From Erythrobacteraceae bacterium (lineage in GTDB: Bacteria > Pseudomonadota > Alphaproteobacteria > Sphingomonadales > Sphingomonadaceae), in the NCBI GenBank assembly GCA_027486035.1, contig JAIXPX010000049.1:1-64000 (forward strand): a DNA stretch of 64,000 bases, given 5' to 3'. The position numbers and the translations under genes were made by a program. The notes beneath the pieces are model-generated. The model worked only from the letters and a program-made list of their open reading frames with translations, had not been told where the DNA came from and ran no database searches. Shown here piece by piece: positions 31,207 through 40,125 of this stretch. Each line of letters starts with the position of its first letter. The first letter of the stretch is position 1.

Positions 31207-32103
31207 CTAGACCCCCGCCAGAAGCCGGCGATAATGGCTCTCGAGCGTCTCGGAGCCGAATTCCGGCGTATGCTCGGCGGAATATTCGCCGGTGTCAGGA
31301 TCGAGCACCAGCATCGATTCGGTGGCGTAGTAGCGGGCGATCCGGGCATATTCGGCTTTCTCGGCAAACCAGCCGGAGACGCCGGCGCCGAGTGTCAGCA
31401 CCTTCTCCGCAAGGGTGAACATCGCCGGGCTGACCGAGCGGAAGCGCGGCTCCTTGCCTGCGAGGCGGCACAGCAGCTCTCCCTGCTCTCGCAAGCTGAT
31501 CGCCGGGCCGGGGCCGCCGACGGGGAGCACCTTGCCCATCGCCCCGGGATTGTCGATGCACTGACACATGAAGCGCGCCAGATCGTCGTCGGAAATCGGC
31601 TTGCAGCGGGTCAGTTCACCGTCCCCGAAGATCAGGAAAGGCTTGCCGGCAGAGACCCTTTTGACCTGCCCGGACAGGGACTTGAAGAAGGCGGTGGGGC
31701 GGATGATGGTGTAACCGATCCCGCTTGCCGCAAGCTCGGCCTCGAACCTCAGCTTGGCGTGCTGGAAGGCAAGGCGCGGCTTCTGGACGCAGATCGCTGA
31801 TAGCAGGATGAAGTGCTCCACGCCCGCAGCCAGCGCCGCTTCCAGAAGCCTGGCATTGGCGCCGTAATCCACCGCCAGCGCATCATCCGGTGCGCCCGAG
31901 CGGGAGGCGATGCACGAGATCACCACCTCGATCCGGTCATCCCTGAACCCGTCCGCCAGCCCATCCGCATCGGCCAGCGCCCCGCGCGGGAGCGCCGCGA
32001 CATGGTGCCCCTCCGCCTGCAAGCGCCGCAGCACTGCCGACCCGATCGTGCCCGAAGCTCCGGCGAGCGCGACGCGGCGCGGCGAGGGATGGGCCTTGGT
32101 CAT
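31207..32103 (-). CDS. bciA: Divinyl chlorophyllide a 8-vinyl reductase, BciA-type
   Basis: A 298-residue atypical short-chain reductase. BciA reduces the 8-vinyl group of divinyl (proto)chlorophyllide with NADPH during (bacterio)chlorophyll synthesis. The nucleotide loop GASGTIG is at 15-21. The diagnostic segments are ICVQKPRLAFQHAKLRFE (104-121), RPTAFFKSLSGQV (135-147) and CKPISDDDLA (167-176), which match BciA and plant DVR and not general SDRs. It stands apart from any other bch gene in the window. Its product implies that the organism, or its recent ancestor, makes bacteriochlorophyll. It is convergent with the GH42 gene. Confidence 0.85.
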   Translation of the reverse strand: MTKAHPSPRRVALAGASGTIGSAVLRRLQAEGHHVAALPRGALADADGLADGFRDDRIEVVISCIASRSGAPDDALAVDYGANARLLEAALAAGVEHFILLSAICVQKPRLAFQHAKLRFEAELAASGIGYTIIRPTAFFKSLSGQVKRVSAGKPFLIFGDGELTRCKPISDDDLARFMCQCIDNPGAMGKVLPVGGPGPAISLREQGELLCRLAGKEPRFRSVSPAMFTLAEKVLTLGAGVSGWFAEKAEYARIARYYATESMLVLDPDTGEYSAEHTPEFGSETLESHYRRLLAGV

Positions 32104-32206
32104 TCCCCACCCCTAGCCCGCGCCCGCACGAAGCGCAAAAGTGCGAGTTGCCGCTCGCCCGCCACCCCGCCAGCCTTGCCCCCGTCGCTGGGGGAGAGGC
32201 GCTGTC

Positions 32207-32611
32207 ATGCATGACCCGTATATCTATGTCGTGATCGTCAGCGCGCTGGCGCTGCTGGCCTATTACTTCACGCTGCTGATGGCGGGCCTTGCGCGGGGGA
32301 GGTTCAAGGTTCCCGCGCCCTCGCACGAGGGGCCCGAGGAATATGTCCGCCACGTGCGCGCGCATCACAACACGCTGGAGCACCTTGTGCTGTTCCTGCC
32401 CGGGATGTGGCTGTTCGCCTATGCAGTGAGCCCGGTCTGGGCCGCCGCCATCGGCAGCGTCTGGCCGCCGATGCGGGTGCTCTATGCGCTGGGCTATCAC
32501 AAGGCGGCGGAGAAGCGGCTTATCCCGCTCTATATCTCGATGCCGCCGATCTATATCTTCGTGCTCGGATCGGCGATCGGCGGGATCGTCAGACTGGTGC
32601 ACGGAAGCTGA
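32207..32611 (+). CDS. MAPEG-family membrane protein
   Basis: A 134-residue protein with four hydrophobic segments. The MAPEG signature YVRHVRAHHNTLEHL lies after the first one, at about 45-60. MAPEG members are glutathione-dependent transferases or peroxidases; the bacterial ones are mostly uncharacterised. The ATG at 32207 starts the first helix. It ends three bases before the amidohydrolase gene, so the two are probably co-transcribed. Confidence 0.85.
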   Translation: MHDPYIYVVIVSALALLAYYFTLLMAGLARGRFKVPAPSHEGPEEYVRHVRAHHNTLEHLVLFLPGMWLFAYAVSPVWAAAIGSVWPPMRVLYALGYHKAAEKRLIPLYISMPPIYIFVLGSAIGGIVRLVHGS

Positions 32612-32614
32612 GGC

Positions 32615-34336
32615 ATGGCTGACTATGATCTCGTGGTACGCGGCGGCACCATCGCCGACGGGACGGGCGGCGATCTGATCGAGGGCGATATTGCCATTGC
32701 CGGCGGCAGGATCGCGGCGATCGGCAAGGGGCTCGGGCGCGGGGCGCGGGAAATCGATGCGAGAGACAGGATCGTCACCCCCGGCTTCATCGACGTGCAT
32801 ACCCACTACGACGGCCAGTGCATCTGGGCCGAGGAGCTCTCCCCTTCCTCCTCGCACGGGGTGACGACGGCCGTGATGGGCAATTGCGGCGTCGGCTTCG
32901 CCCCCTGCCGTAAGAGCGATCACGACATGCTCATCAACGTCATGGAGGGGGTGGAGGACATTCCCGGCGTGGTCATGACCGAGGGCCTCGACTGGGACTG
33001 GGAGACCTTCCCGGAGTATCTCGACAAGGTCGCTGCCGGAAAGCGCGATATCGATATCGCCGCCTACCTCCCCCATTCGCCCCTGCGGGTCTACGCGATG
33101 GGCGAGCGCGGCGCGGCGCGCGAGGTCGCCACACAGGATGATCTCGCCCTGATGCGCCGCCTCACCGCCGAGGCGATGCGGGCAGGCGCCATCGGCTTTG
33201 CGACCTCGCGGCTCTCGATCCACAAGACCGCCGACGGCGCGGCGATTCCGACCTTCGATACCGATATCGCCGAACTCGAAGCGATCGGCCGCGGCATGGC
33301 CGACGTGGGCGCGGGCACCTTCCAGGTGGTGCTCGATGCCTTTGTCGGGTGGGACAAGGAATATCCGGTGATCGAGCGGATGATCGCCGCCTCGGGCCGT
33401 CCGGCGACCTTCACGCTCGCTTCGGGCAATGACGCCCCGCCGCGCTGGCGGCGGGTGCTGGAGATGCTCGAGCGGACCAATGCTTCGGGCGGGATCGCGA
33501 ACGCGCAGGTCATGCCGCGCCCCATCGGCCTCATCGCCGGGCTGGAGCTGACGGTGCACCCCTTCGTGCTGTGCCCCTCATGGGCCAGGATCGCGCACCT
33601 GCCGATCCCCGAGCAGGTCGCCGCGATGCGCGATCCGGCCCTGCGCGCGGCGCTGATTTCCGAGGATTTCACCCCGGGCCACCCCTTCAACGAACTGGCG
33701 CGCAACTGGCGCTGGCTGTTCCCGCTCGACAATCCCCCCGACTACGCCCCGCCTGCGCATATGAGCATGGCGGGACAAGCCGCGGCGCGCGGGTGCACCC
33801 CGCAGGAAGTGGCTTACGACCGCCTTCTCGAGACCGAGGGGCGCGGGCTGTTCCTTGCAGCGCTCGGGAACTACGAGAACGCCTCGCTGGCCAGCGCCCA
33901 CGAAATGCTGCGCCACCCCCATTGCGTCCCCGGCCTCGGCGATGGCGGCGCGCATTACGGGGCGATCTGCGATGCGAGCTATTCGACCTACCTGCTCACC
34001 GAATTCGTCCAGAAGGACGGGCCGCTGCAGCTGGGCCTTGCCGAGGCGGCGCATATGCTCGGCGCCAAGGCGGCGCGGGCGGTGGGCTTCACCGACCGGG
34101 GCACGCTCAGGGTGGGCGGCCGGGCCGACCTCAATGTGATCGACCTCGACGGTCTGCGGCTCCATCTTCCCGAAGTGGTGCACGACCTCCCGGCGGGCGG
34201 CCGCCGCTTGCACCAGCGCGCCACCGGCTACGAAGCGACTGTCGTCGCGGGCGAGGTGATCCGCCGCTTTGACGAGAGCACGGGCGCGCGGCCAGGCAAG
34301 CTGGTGCGCGGCGCAGGGTATCGGGCGGCCGCCTAG
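32615..34336 (+). CDS. Amidohydrolase, N-acyl-D-amino-acid deacylase-like
   Basis: A 573-residue metal-dependent hydrolase of the D-aminoacylase group. The first metal site is HTHYDGQ (FIDVHTHYDGQCIW), and later features are GNCGVGFAPCR, GIGFATSRLS-like GAIGFATSRL and GDGGAHYGAICDAS. It should cleave N-acyl D-amino acids or a related amide; the real substrate is uncertain because this family is often over-annotated. Its stop codon shares the palindrome CTAG with the stop of the convergent SDR gene. Confidence 0.8.
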   Translation: MADYDLVVRGGTIADGTGGDLIEGDIAIAGGRIAAIGKGLGRGAREIDARDRIVTPGFIDVHTHYDGQCIWAEELSPSSSHGVTTAVMGNCGVGFAPCRKSDHDMLINVMEGVEDIPGVVMTEGLDWDWETFPEYLDKVAAGKRDIDIAAYLPHSPLRVYAMGERGAAREVATQDDLALMRRLTAEAMRAGAIGFATSRLSIHKTADGAAIPTFDTDIAELEAIGRGMADVGAGTFQVVLDAFVGWDKEYPVIERMIAASGRPATFTLASGNDAPPRWRRVLEMLERTNASGGIANAQVMPRPIGLIAGLELTVHPFVLCPSWARIAHLPIPEQVAAMRDPALRAALISEDFTPGHPFNELARNWRWLFPLDNPPDYAPPAHMSMAGQAAARGCTPQEVAYDRLLETEGRGLFLAALGNYENASLASAHEMLRHPHCVPGLGDGGAHYGAICDASYSTYLLTEFVQKDGPLQLGLAEAAHMLGAKAARAVGFTDRGTLRVGGRADLNVIDLDGLRLHLPEVVHDLPAGGRRLHQRATGYEATVVAGEVIRRFDESTGARPGKLVRGAGYRAAA

Positions 34337-35121
34337 AAGGTTGACGTCCCGATCCCGCCGTCGACCACCAGCGATTGCCCCGTGACATAGCTCGCCTGCG
34401 CCGAGCAGAACATCGCCACCAGCGCGCCGAGGTCCTCGGCATCGCCGAAGCGTCCGGCCGGCAGGCGCACGGATTTGACGAAGGCATCGACCTCCTCGTC
34501 ATAGGACCGCCCGTTGGCCGCGGCGCGGGGGCCGAGCACCTCCTCGATCCCGGGCGTGTGATGCATCCCCGGCAGCACCGCGTTGATCGTCACATTGTGC
34601 GGCGCGAGTTCCTTCGAGATCGCGTGGCAGTAATTGGCGAGCGCCGCCCTCGGCGGCCCGGAGAGCACGCGCATGGCCGCGGGATACTTCGCCGCCCCGG
34701 TGCTGATGTTGACGATCCGCCCCCAGCGCCTTTCGGCCATCGGGCCGGTGACCGCCTTGATATAGTCAATCGGGCTCAGAAGCGCGGTCGCCACCGACCT
34801 CTCGAACGCCTCGCGCGAGACGGTGCGAAAGTCGCCGGTGAAAGGCGGCGGGGCGCAGGTGGCGACGAAGATGTCGGGATCGGGGATCGCGGCGAGGATC
34901 GCCGCCCTCCCCTCGTCCGAGGCGTGGTCAGCGATCAGCGGATGCACCCGCGCCCCGGTCTCGGCGGCGATTGCGCGGCAGGTGGCCTCGAGCCGTTCGG
35001 CCCCGCGCGCCGAGATGAACACCTCGCAGCCTTCACGCGCCAGCGCCAGCGCCGCGCCGCGACCCATCCCCGCGCTGCCGCCATTGACCAATGCCCGCTT
35101 GCCCCGAATTCCCAAATCCAT
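34333..35121 (-). CDS. Short-chain dehydrogenase/reductase
   Basis: A 262-residue Rossmann oxidoreductase with the cofactor loop NGGSAGMGRG near the N-terminus. The Ser of the catalytic set is in IVNISTGAAKYP, but the usual YxxxK is not evident: the region after it reads ALANYCHAISKEL, in which Y and K are spaced YxxxxxK. This resembles the divergent SDR group related to 3-oxoacyl-ACP reductase-like proteins. The substrate is unknown. The start at 35121 lies two bases after the stop of the reductase gene at 35124-36125. Confidence 0.8.
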   Translation of the reverse strand: MDLGIRGKRALVNGGSAGMGRGAALALAREGCEVFISARGAERLEATCRAIAAETGARVHPLIADHASDEGRAAILAAIPDPDIFVATCAPPPFTGDFRTVSREAFERSVATALLSPIDYIKAVTGPMAERRWGRIVNISTGAAKYPAAMRVLSGPPRAALANYCHAISKELAPHNVTINAVLPGMHHTPGIEEVLGPRAAANGRSYDEEVDAFVKSVRLPAGRFGDAEDLGALVAMFCSAQASYVTGQSLVVDGGIGTSTF

Positions 35122-35123
35122 CG

Positions 35124-36125
35124 CTACACCCTCACCAGCATCTTGCCGCGACACGCGCCGCGCAGAAGATCGACGAAGCCCTGCGGCATCGCCGCCAGTC
35201 CCTCGATCACCGTCTCATGGTTGACCAGCGCGCCCTCCGCCTCGGCAGCGGCGAGATCGGCGATGATTGCCGGCGCACGGGCGAAGTAGAAGCCGGCGTT
35301 GAAGCCGGTGAGCGCGACGTGCTTCTCGATGGCGGCAAAGAGGTTGCGCGGGCCGGCGCGGTAATTGTCGCTGTCGTAGAGCGCAATCGCACCGCACAAT
35401 GCGATGCGTCCCTGCGGTGCCATGGCATCGATCAGGATTTCGAGCTGGACCCCGCCGACATTGTCGAAGGCGCAGGCAAGTCCCTCGGGTGCAAGCTCCG
35501 CCAGCCGGGCGGCCAGATCCTCGCCGCGGTAGTCGATCGCATGATCCGCGCCGAGTTCCCGCACCCAGGCACACTTCTCCGCCGATCCGGCCGAGGCGAT
35601 CACCCGCGCCCCCGCCCGCTTGGCAAGCTGCACCGCGACCGAGCCGACCGCACCAGCCGCCGCATTGACGAACAGCGTCTCGCCCGGCTGCGGCTCCAGA
35701 ACCCCGTGAATGCCGCCCCAGGCGGTGATGCCGGTGAGCCCGTAAAGCCCGAGGTAGCGCTGCACCGGGCCGACCTCTGCGCTGACCGGCTGAAGCTTCT
35801 CGGCGGGCGCAAGGTAATGGTCGCGCCAGCCATGAGCCATCGATATGACCAGCGCGCCCACCGGCAGCGCATTGCTGGCGCTGGCGATCACCTCGCCGAC
35901 TGCGCCGCCCGGCATCGCCTCGCCGAGCGCGACCGAGCCGTGGATGCTGCCGCTCCCGGCCATGTAGAGGCGCATATAGGGGTCGATCGAGAGCCACAGG
36001 TTGCGCACCAGCACCTCGCCAGACCGGGGCTCGGCAAGGGGCACCTCGCGCAAGGCGAAATCCGCCGCGCGCGGAGCACCCTCGGGCCTTCGCGCGAGCA
36101 CGATCTGGCGGGCGGTGACGGACAT
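35124..36125 (-). CDS. Zinc-free NADP-dependent oxidoreductase (MDR family, curcumin/alkenal reductase-like)
   Basis: A 333-residue medium-chain reductase. It opens with RQIVLARRPEGAP, has LSIDPYMRLYM, the cofactor site AAAGAVGSVAVQLAKRAGARV and DNVGGVQLE, all typical of the leukotriene B4 dehydrogenase/CurA group. These reduce activated double bonds of enones with NADPH. No zinc ligands are present, as expected. It is followed closely by an SDR, perhaps serving the same unknown substrate. Confidence 0.87.
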   Translation of the reverse strand: MSVTARQIVLARRPEGAPRAADFALREVPLAEPRSGEVLVRNLWLSIDPYMRLYMAGSGSIHGSVALGEAMPGGAVGEVIASASNALPVGALVISMAHGWRDHYLAPAEKLQPVSAEVGPVQRYLGLYGLTGITAWGGIHGVLEPQPGETLFVNAAAGAVGSVAVQLAKRAGARVIASAGSAEKCAWVRELGADHAIDYRGEDLAARLAELAPEGLACAFDNVGGVQLEILIDAMAPQGRIALCGAIALYDSDNYRAGPRNLFAAIEKHVALTGFNAGFYFARAPAIIADLAAAEAEGALVNHETVIEGLAAMPQGFVDLLRGACRGKMLVRV

Positions 36126-36167
36126 GGCGGCGCTCTCCCCGGGCGATATGGCCCGTTGTTCGCGCGG

Positions 36168-37754
36168 TCAGAGCGGCGCGTAAACTGGCGAACTTGCTGG
36201 CGGCACGAAGCGGTAGAGCCTGCCGCTGCCGCTGCCCGGCACAGGCTCGAAACCTTCGGGTGCTTCGAAGTCAGGGGCAATCGCGCCCACGATCCAGACA
36301 TGGGTGAAGGCACTGCGCGGCAGGTCTGCGAGCGCGCGTGACAGTCTGGGACGCGCGCTATGCCCGCAGGTCTCGCCCTGCACGAGGTGCGAGGGATCAC
36401 GGGTGAAGCGCCCGGCCGCCGGATAGTGGACCCGGAGCGGGTTGACCCCGGGCTGTTGCCACTGGTCGTTGACGAAGACAGAGCGCCGCGCGAGCGCCGC
36501 GCCGGCGAGGTGGTCGAGCACCGGCAGCGCCCATTGAACCGCGCAGGGCTTGACCACGAAGAACGCGACCTTTGCGCCCCGCGGCATGTGACCCAGCGCC
36601 GGGAGCGCAGCCTCGGCGATCCGGTTCTGCTCGACATAGGCCGCGGAAGTGACCGCGATCCGGCCTGCGAAAAGGGCAAGGGCGAGCAGGCTTGCCGCGT
36701 GCAGCACCCGCGACCCGACGTTCACCGGCGCGATTCCGACCAGCGCCATGGCAAGGCCATAGGGCAGCAGGCGCATGTCGGCGAAGGCAGAGCCGAACAC
36801 CTTGGTCGGCAAAGCGAAGAAGAACAGCACGCACAACAGGCCCGCGAGCGCGAGGCCGCCGGCATAGCGCACGTTGCGACTCAACAGCGCCCATGCGAGC
36901 AGCGCCCAGATCAGGACGGCCGAACCGACGTCGATATCCTCCCACATGGTACGCAGCGGTGACGTGAGCCAGATCCACTTGAACTGGAGCGACCAGCCCG
37001 ACATTGCCGCGCCCGAGCTTTCGGCGCGCCAAATGACCATGGGGATGACCGGCAGCAACAAGGGCCAGCAGGCGGCAAGGATGCGGCCCACAGCACGCAC
37101 CGGATGCGTGCGCGCCGCGATCACCTCGGCCAGCATGACCGAACCGGCAAGCAGCCCGAGGAAAGCCCAGCCATAGGTGTGGCACACCCAGATACCCGCG
37201 CCGGCAACCGCCAGCCACAGTCCGGCCACCGCCTCGTGGCCGCCCCGCCGCAGTCGCAGCCATGCCGCAAAGGCGAGCAATGCCAGCGCCATGCTGAGCG
37301 CGTAATTGAGGAAGCCGTAGTTGAAGGGATAGCCGTAGAGCATCACGATCGCCGCCACGGCAAAGGGCGTGACGCGGCCATGCACCTCGCGCCCCACCAG
37401 CATCAGCCCGAGCGCGCCCAGAAGCTGGGTGAGGATCACCGTCGCCCGCACCGCGCCATCCAGCCCGAGCAGCGGGTGAAAGAGCTCGACCAGAATATCG
37501 CCGCCAAGGTTGCCGATCAGCTTCCAGTCATAGGCATAGAAAGGCTGAAGCTCGGGGCGGCTGGCAAGCTCGGTCTGCACCGCATAGCGCCCGAGGTGGC
37601 CGTAGAGATCGACCAGCGGGGGGAAGGGCACGAGCAGCAGCGGCAGAATCGCGGCGAGGCAGACCAGTAGCACCGCCCACCAGCGGTCGAGCCACTCGAA
37701 GGTCAGCGCCGTGCCGGCACCGGACACAGGGGTCATGGAGGCGGTCGCTCTCAT
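36168..37754 (-). CDS. Large polytopic membrane protein, unknown (GT-C-like layout)
   Basis: A 528-residue protein with about ten hydrophobic segments in the first 400 residues and a soluble C-terminal part (PSHLVQGETCGHSARPRLSRAL...). The first loop contains PFPPLVDLYGHLGRY, where D and H recall the acidic loop of GT-C glycosyltransferases or oligosaccharide-processing proteins, but no family signature is certain. The ATG at 37754 overlaps the gtrA-like stop (ATGA). It is last in a cluster with a GT2 enzyme, a methyltransferase and a GtrA flippase-like protein, which suggests a role in lipid-linked sugar transfer. Confidence 0.7.
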   Translation of the reverse strand: MRATASMTPVSGAGTALTFEWLDRWWAVLLVCLAAILPLLLVPFPPLVDLYGHLGRYAVQTELASRPELQPFYAYDWKLIGNLGGDILVELFHPLLGLDGAVRATVILTQLLGALGLMLVGREVHGRVTPFAVAAIVMLYGYPFNYGFLNYALSMALALLAFAAWLRLRRGGHEAVAGLWLAVAGAGIWVCHTYGWAFLGLLAGSVMLAEVIAARTHPVRAVGRILAACWPLLLPVIPMVIWRAESSGAAMSGWSLQFKWIWLTSPLRTMWEDIDVGSAVLIWALLAWALLSRNVRYAGGLALAGLLCVLFFFALPTKVFGSAFADMRLLPYGLAMALVGIAPVNVGSRVLHAASLLALALFAGRIAVTSAAYVEQNRIAEAALPALGHMPRGAKVAFFVVKPCAVQWALPVLDHLAGAALARRSVFVNDQWQQPGVNPLRVHYPAAGRFTRDPSHLVQGETCGHSARPRLSRALADLPRSAFTHVWIVGAIAPDFEAPEGFEPVPGSGSGRLYRFVPPASSPVYAPL

Positions 37755-38134
37755 TCGGATGCTGCGGGCCTGAAGACGAAGAACTGGGAGAGGGCAAAGA
37801 AGATCACGACATAGGCGCCGATCGCGGGAAGCTGCGCGAGCGGGTTCCCGTTGCCCAGAGCGTCTCTTGCAACATCCAGCACCGCAAGGTTCGCGGCATA
37901 GGCGACAGCAAAGGCGGCCAGGAACCGGGCCACCTCGCGCACTCCGACGGCGCCGGTCACCCCGAAAGTGAAGCGACGGTTGAGGGTGAAGGACAGCACC
38001 AGCCCCACCCCGAATCCGGCAGCATTGGCATCGAAATCGCCGAGGCCCGCCCACAGCCCGCCGAAGATCACCGCCCAGCCCACGGCCGAGTTGGCGAGCC
38101 CGGTCAGACCGAAGCGGAAGAGTCGCGCCAGCAT
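37751..38134 (-). CDS. GtrA-family membrane protein
   Basis: A 127-residue protein with four hydrophobic segments and the family features FGLTGLANSAVGW at the start and LSFTLNRRFTFG after the second segment. GtrA proteins are thought to flip undecaprenyl-phosphate sugars made by a partner GT2 enzyme, here at 38827-39858. The start at 38134 is used; the longer frame from 38272 lacks similarity. Confidence 0.85.
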   Translation of the reverse strand: MLARLFRFGLTGLANSAVGWAVIFGGLWAGLGDFDANAAGFGVGLVLSFTLNRRFTFGVTGAVGVREVARFLAAFAVAYAANLAVLDVARDALGNGNPLAQLPAIGAYVVIFFALSQFFVFRPAASE

Positions 38135-38150
38135 CGGCTCCTTGCCCTCT

Positions 38151-38840
38151 TCAGCGCGCGACGAGGCAGTATTGCGCGCCGAGCGGCAGCCAACCGAGCC
38201 TGCGCTCAAGCGGGCGCAGGGCCGCAAGGAAGCCGGGAAAAAACAGCGTCCAGCGCAGGTCGATGTCGGCAAAGCCCGCTGCCCGAAAGCGCCGCCGCAT
38301 TTCGGGTGCGCTGATCAGCACCGCATTGGCATCGAAGGGGCAGGTGGCAACCGCATGGCGGGTCAGCGGGTTCCAGGGGTTGTGCTCGAACAGCACGAAG
38401 CGGCCCTTGGGGGTCAGGGTCCGGCGGATTTCCGACAGCAGCCGGATGTGGTCGCTTTCCGGGATGTGGTGGAAGACACAGGCGGTAAAGACGAGGTCGA
38501 AGCTGGCGCTCTCGAAGGGCAGGGTCTGCCCGTCATAGCAGACCGTCTCGAGCGGGCGGATCGCGCGGGCCTGGCAATGCGTCAGCGAACGGGCCGAGAC
38601 GTCGAGCGCGGTGAGCGCCGCATCGGGGAAGGCGTCCTGCAAATGCGGCACGCAATTGCCGCGCCCCGCGCCGAAATCCATCACCTTGCGCGGCGCGATG
38701 CCCGCCGCCGCCATCACGCGGGCGGCTTCCTGCGCCTTGTAGGCGGCGAAGAAGTCGGGATCCTCGCCGCTCAGTCGCACCGAGGCGGCGTGCTGCGCGT
38801 CATATTCATCGACATAGGCGTCGAATTCAGCCTGCGACAC
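38151..38840 (-). CDS. Class I SAM-dependent methyltransferase
   Basis: A 229-residue methyltransferase with the SAM motif VMDFGAGRGNCVPHL, the acidic strand ALDVSARSL, and FDLVFTACVFHHIPE. The GTG start (38838-38840) lies 14 bases inside the end of the GT2 gene, showing tight coupling. The substrate is probably a sugar or lipid of the same pathway; this is inferred from context. Confidence 0.82.
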   Translation of the reverse strand: MSQAEFDAYVDEYDAQHAASVRLSGEDPDFFAAYKAQEAARVMAAAGIAPRKVMDFGAGRGNCVPHLQDAFPDAALTALDVSARSLTHCQARAIRPLETVCYDGQTLPFESASFDLVFTACVFHHIPESDHIRLLSEIRRTLTPKGRFVLFEHNPWNPLTRHAVATCPFDANAVLISAPEMRRRFRAAGFADIDLRWTLFFPGFLAALRPLERRLGWLPLGAQYCLVAR

Positions 38841-39858
38841 GGGCGGCCTCTCCGGTCGCGGGCTGGTCGCCGGTGGCCGCGCTGTCGGCATTGGCCGCAA
38901 CCGGATGGCGGCGCACCTCCGCGACGATGAACAGCGGGCGATGCTTGCCTTCCATGTACATGCGGCCGAGGTACTCCCCGAACACGCCGAGCACCAGCAG
39001 CTGCACGCTGCCAAGGATCAGGGTCAGCGCGGCAAGGCTCGCCCAGCCCTGCACCGCGCCGCCTTGCATCCATGCCCATACAACCCAGACCAGCGATGCA
39101 AGCCCGGCAAGGCCGAATAGCATCCCGAGGTGCGAGGCAAAGCGCAGCGGCACGACCGAGAAGCTGGTGACCGCGTCGATCGCCAGCGCCATCATCTTGC
39201 GCAGCGGGTAATTGGTCTCGCCCGCAAAGCGCGGATCGCGCTCGTAGGGGAAGGGCACCTGGCTGAAACCGATGAAGCTCACCAGCCCGCGGATGAAGCG
39301 GTAGCGTTCCGGCATGGCGTTGAGCTGCTCGACCACGCGGCGGGTCATGAGGCGGAAATCGCCGGTGTCGGGCGGGATGTGGGTATCGACCAGCTTGCCG
39401 AGCATCCGGTAGAACAGCGCCGCCGTGCCGCGCTTGAAAGCGGTCTCGCCGTGGCGCTTGACCCGCTGGCCGTAGACCACGTCATGCCCCTCGCGCAGCT
39501 TGGCCAGCATCGGCCCGAGCAGCTCGGGCGGATCCTGCAGGTCGGCGTCAAGGACGAAAACCAGCTCGCCGCGCACATGATGGAGCCCTGCGGTCAGCGC
39601 GAGCTGGTGGCCGTGGTTGCGCGCGAGGTTGATCCCGACGATCCGCGGATCGCGTTCGGCATGGGCGCAGATCCTGGCCCAGCTGTCGTCCTTCGAACCA
39701 TCATTGACCAGGATGAATTCATAGCGCTCGCCGAAGATCGCGCGCGCCGCCGCCGTGACCCGTTCGACCAGCGCGTCGAGCCCGGCTTGCTCGTTGTAGA
39801 CCGGGATGACCACCGACAGCGCGCAGGAGGCCGGTGCGGTGTGCGGAACCTGCAACAT
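38827..39858 (-). CDS. Family 2 glycosyltransferase, dolichyl/undecaprenyl-phosphate sugar synthase type (GtrB/ArnC-like)
   Basis: A 343-residue membrane-bound GT2 enzyme. The catalytic domain has SVVIPVYNEQAGLD, FILVNDGSKDDSW, the DxD-like VLDADLQDPPE and GDFRLMTRRVV. Two C-terminal membrane helices (about 235-300) follow, as in GtrB and ArnC. It should move a sugar from a nucleotide donor to a polyprenyl phosphate. It heads the cluster GT2, methyltransferase, GtrA and large membrane protein. Confidence 0.9.
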   Translation of the reverse strand: MLQVPHTAPASCALSVVIPVYNEQAGLDALVERVTAAARAIFGERYEFILVNDGSKDDSWARICAHAERDPRIVGINLARNHGHQLALTAGLHHVRGELVFVLDADLQDPPELLGPMLAKLREGHDVVYGQRVKRHGETAFKRGTAALFYRMLGKLVDTHIPPDTGDFRLMTRRVVEQLNAMPERYRFIRGLVSFIGFSQVPFPYERDPRFAGETNYPLRKMMALAIDAVTSFSVVPLRFASHLGMLFGLAGLASLVWVVWAWMQGGAVQGWASLAALTLILGSVQLLVLGVFGEYLGRMYMEGKHRPLFIVAEVRRHPVAANADSAATGDQPATGEAARVAG

Positions 39859-39925
39859 CTACAGACCTCCTGAAGCTCCGGGCGATGATGGAGGAACCCC
39901 GCCAGGCCCCGAAGCGAAAGGCGTG

Positions 39926-40001
39926 TGGTGCCGCTTACGTGACTCGAACACGTGACCCCATCATTACGAATGATGTGCTCTACCAACTGAGCTAAAGCGG
40001 C
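39926..40001 (-). tRNA. tRNA-Thr (CGT anticodon)
   Basis: A minus-strand cloverleaf of 76 nt: acceptor GCCGCTT/AAGCGGC, D-arm GCTCAGTTGGTAGAGC, anticodon loop TTCGTAA (CGT), T-arm with GTTCGAGTC, and an encoded CCA. Confidence 0.95.
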
Positions 40002-40051
40002 ATCCCTGCTCGCGGCCCTAATCCGGGCGGGCCGCAGGCGCAATGCAAAGG

Positions 40052-40125
40052 TGGAGGCCCGAGCCGGAATCGAACCGGCGTGCAAGGATTTGCAGTCCTC
40101 TGCGTAACCACTCCGCCATCGGGCC
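40052..40125 (-). tRNA. tRNA-Cys (GCA anticodon)
   Basis: A minus-strand cloverleaf of 74 nt: acceptor GGCCCGA/TCGGGCC, anticodon loop CTGCAAA (GCA), T-arm GCCGGTTCGATTCCGGC, and an encoded CCA. It lies 50 bases upstream of tRNA-Thr on the same strand, so they may share a transcript. The remaining 190 bases to the thioesterase start hold no gene. Confidence 0.95.

Noticed and set aside
31207-32103. Generic NAD-dependent epimerase/SDR annotation
   Set aside because: The FFKSLSGQV and CKPISDDDLA segments are specific to the BciA/DVR family.
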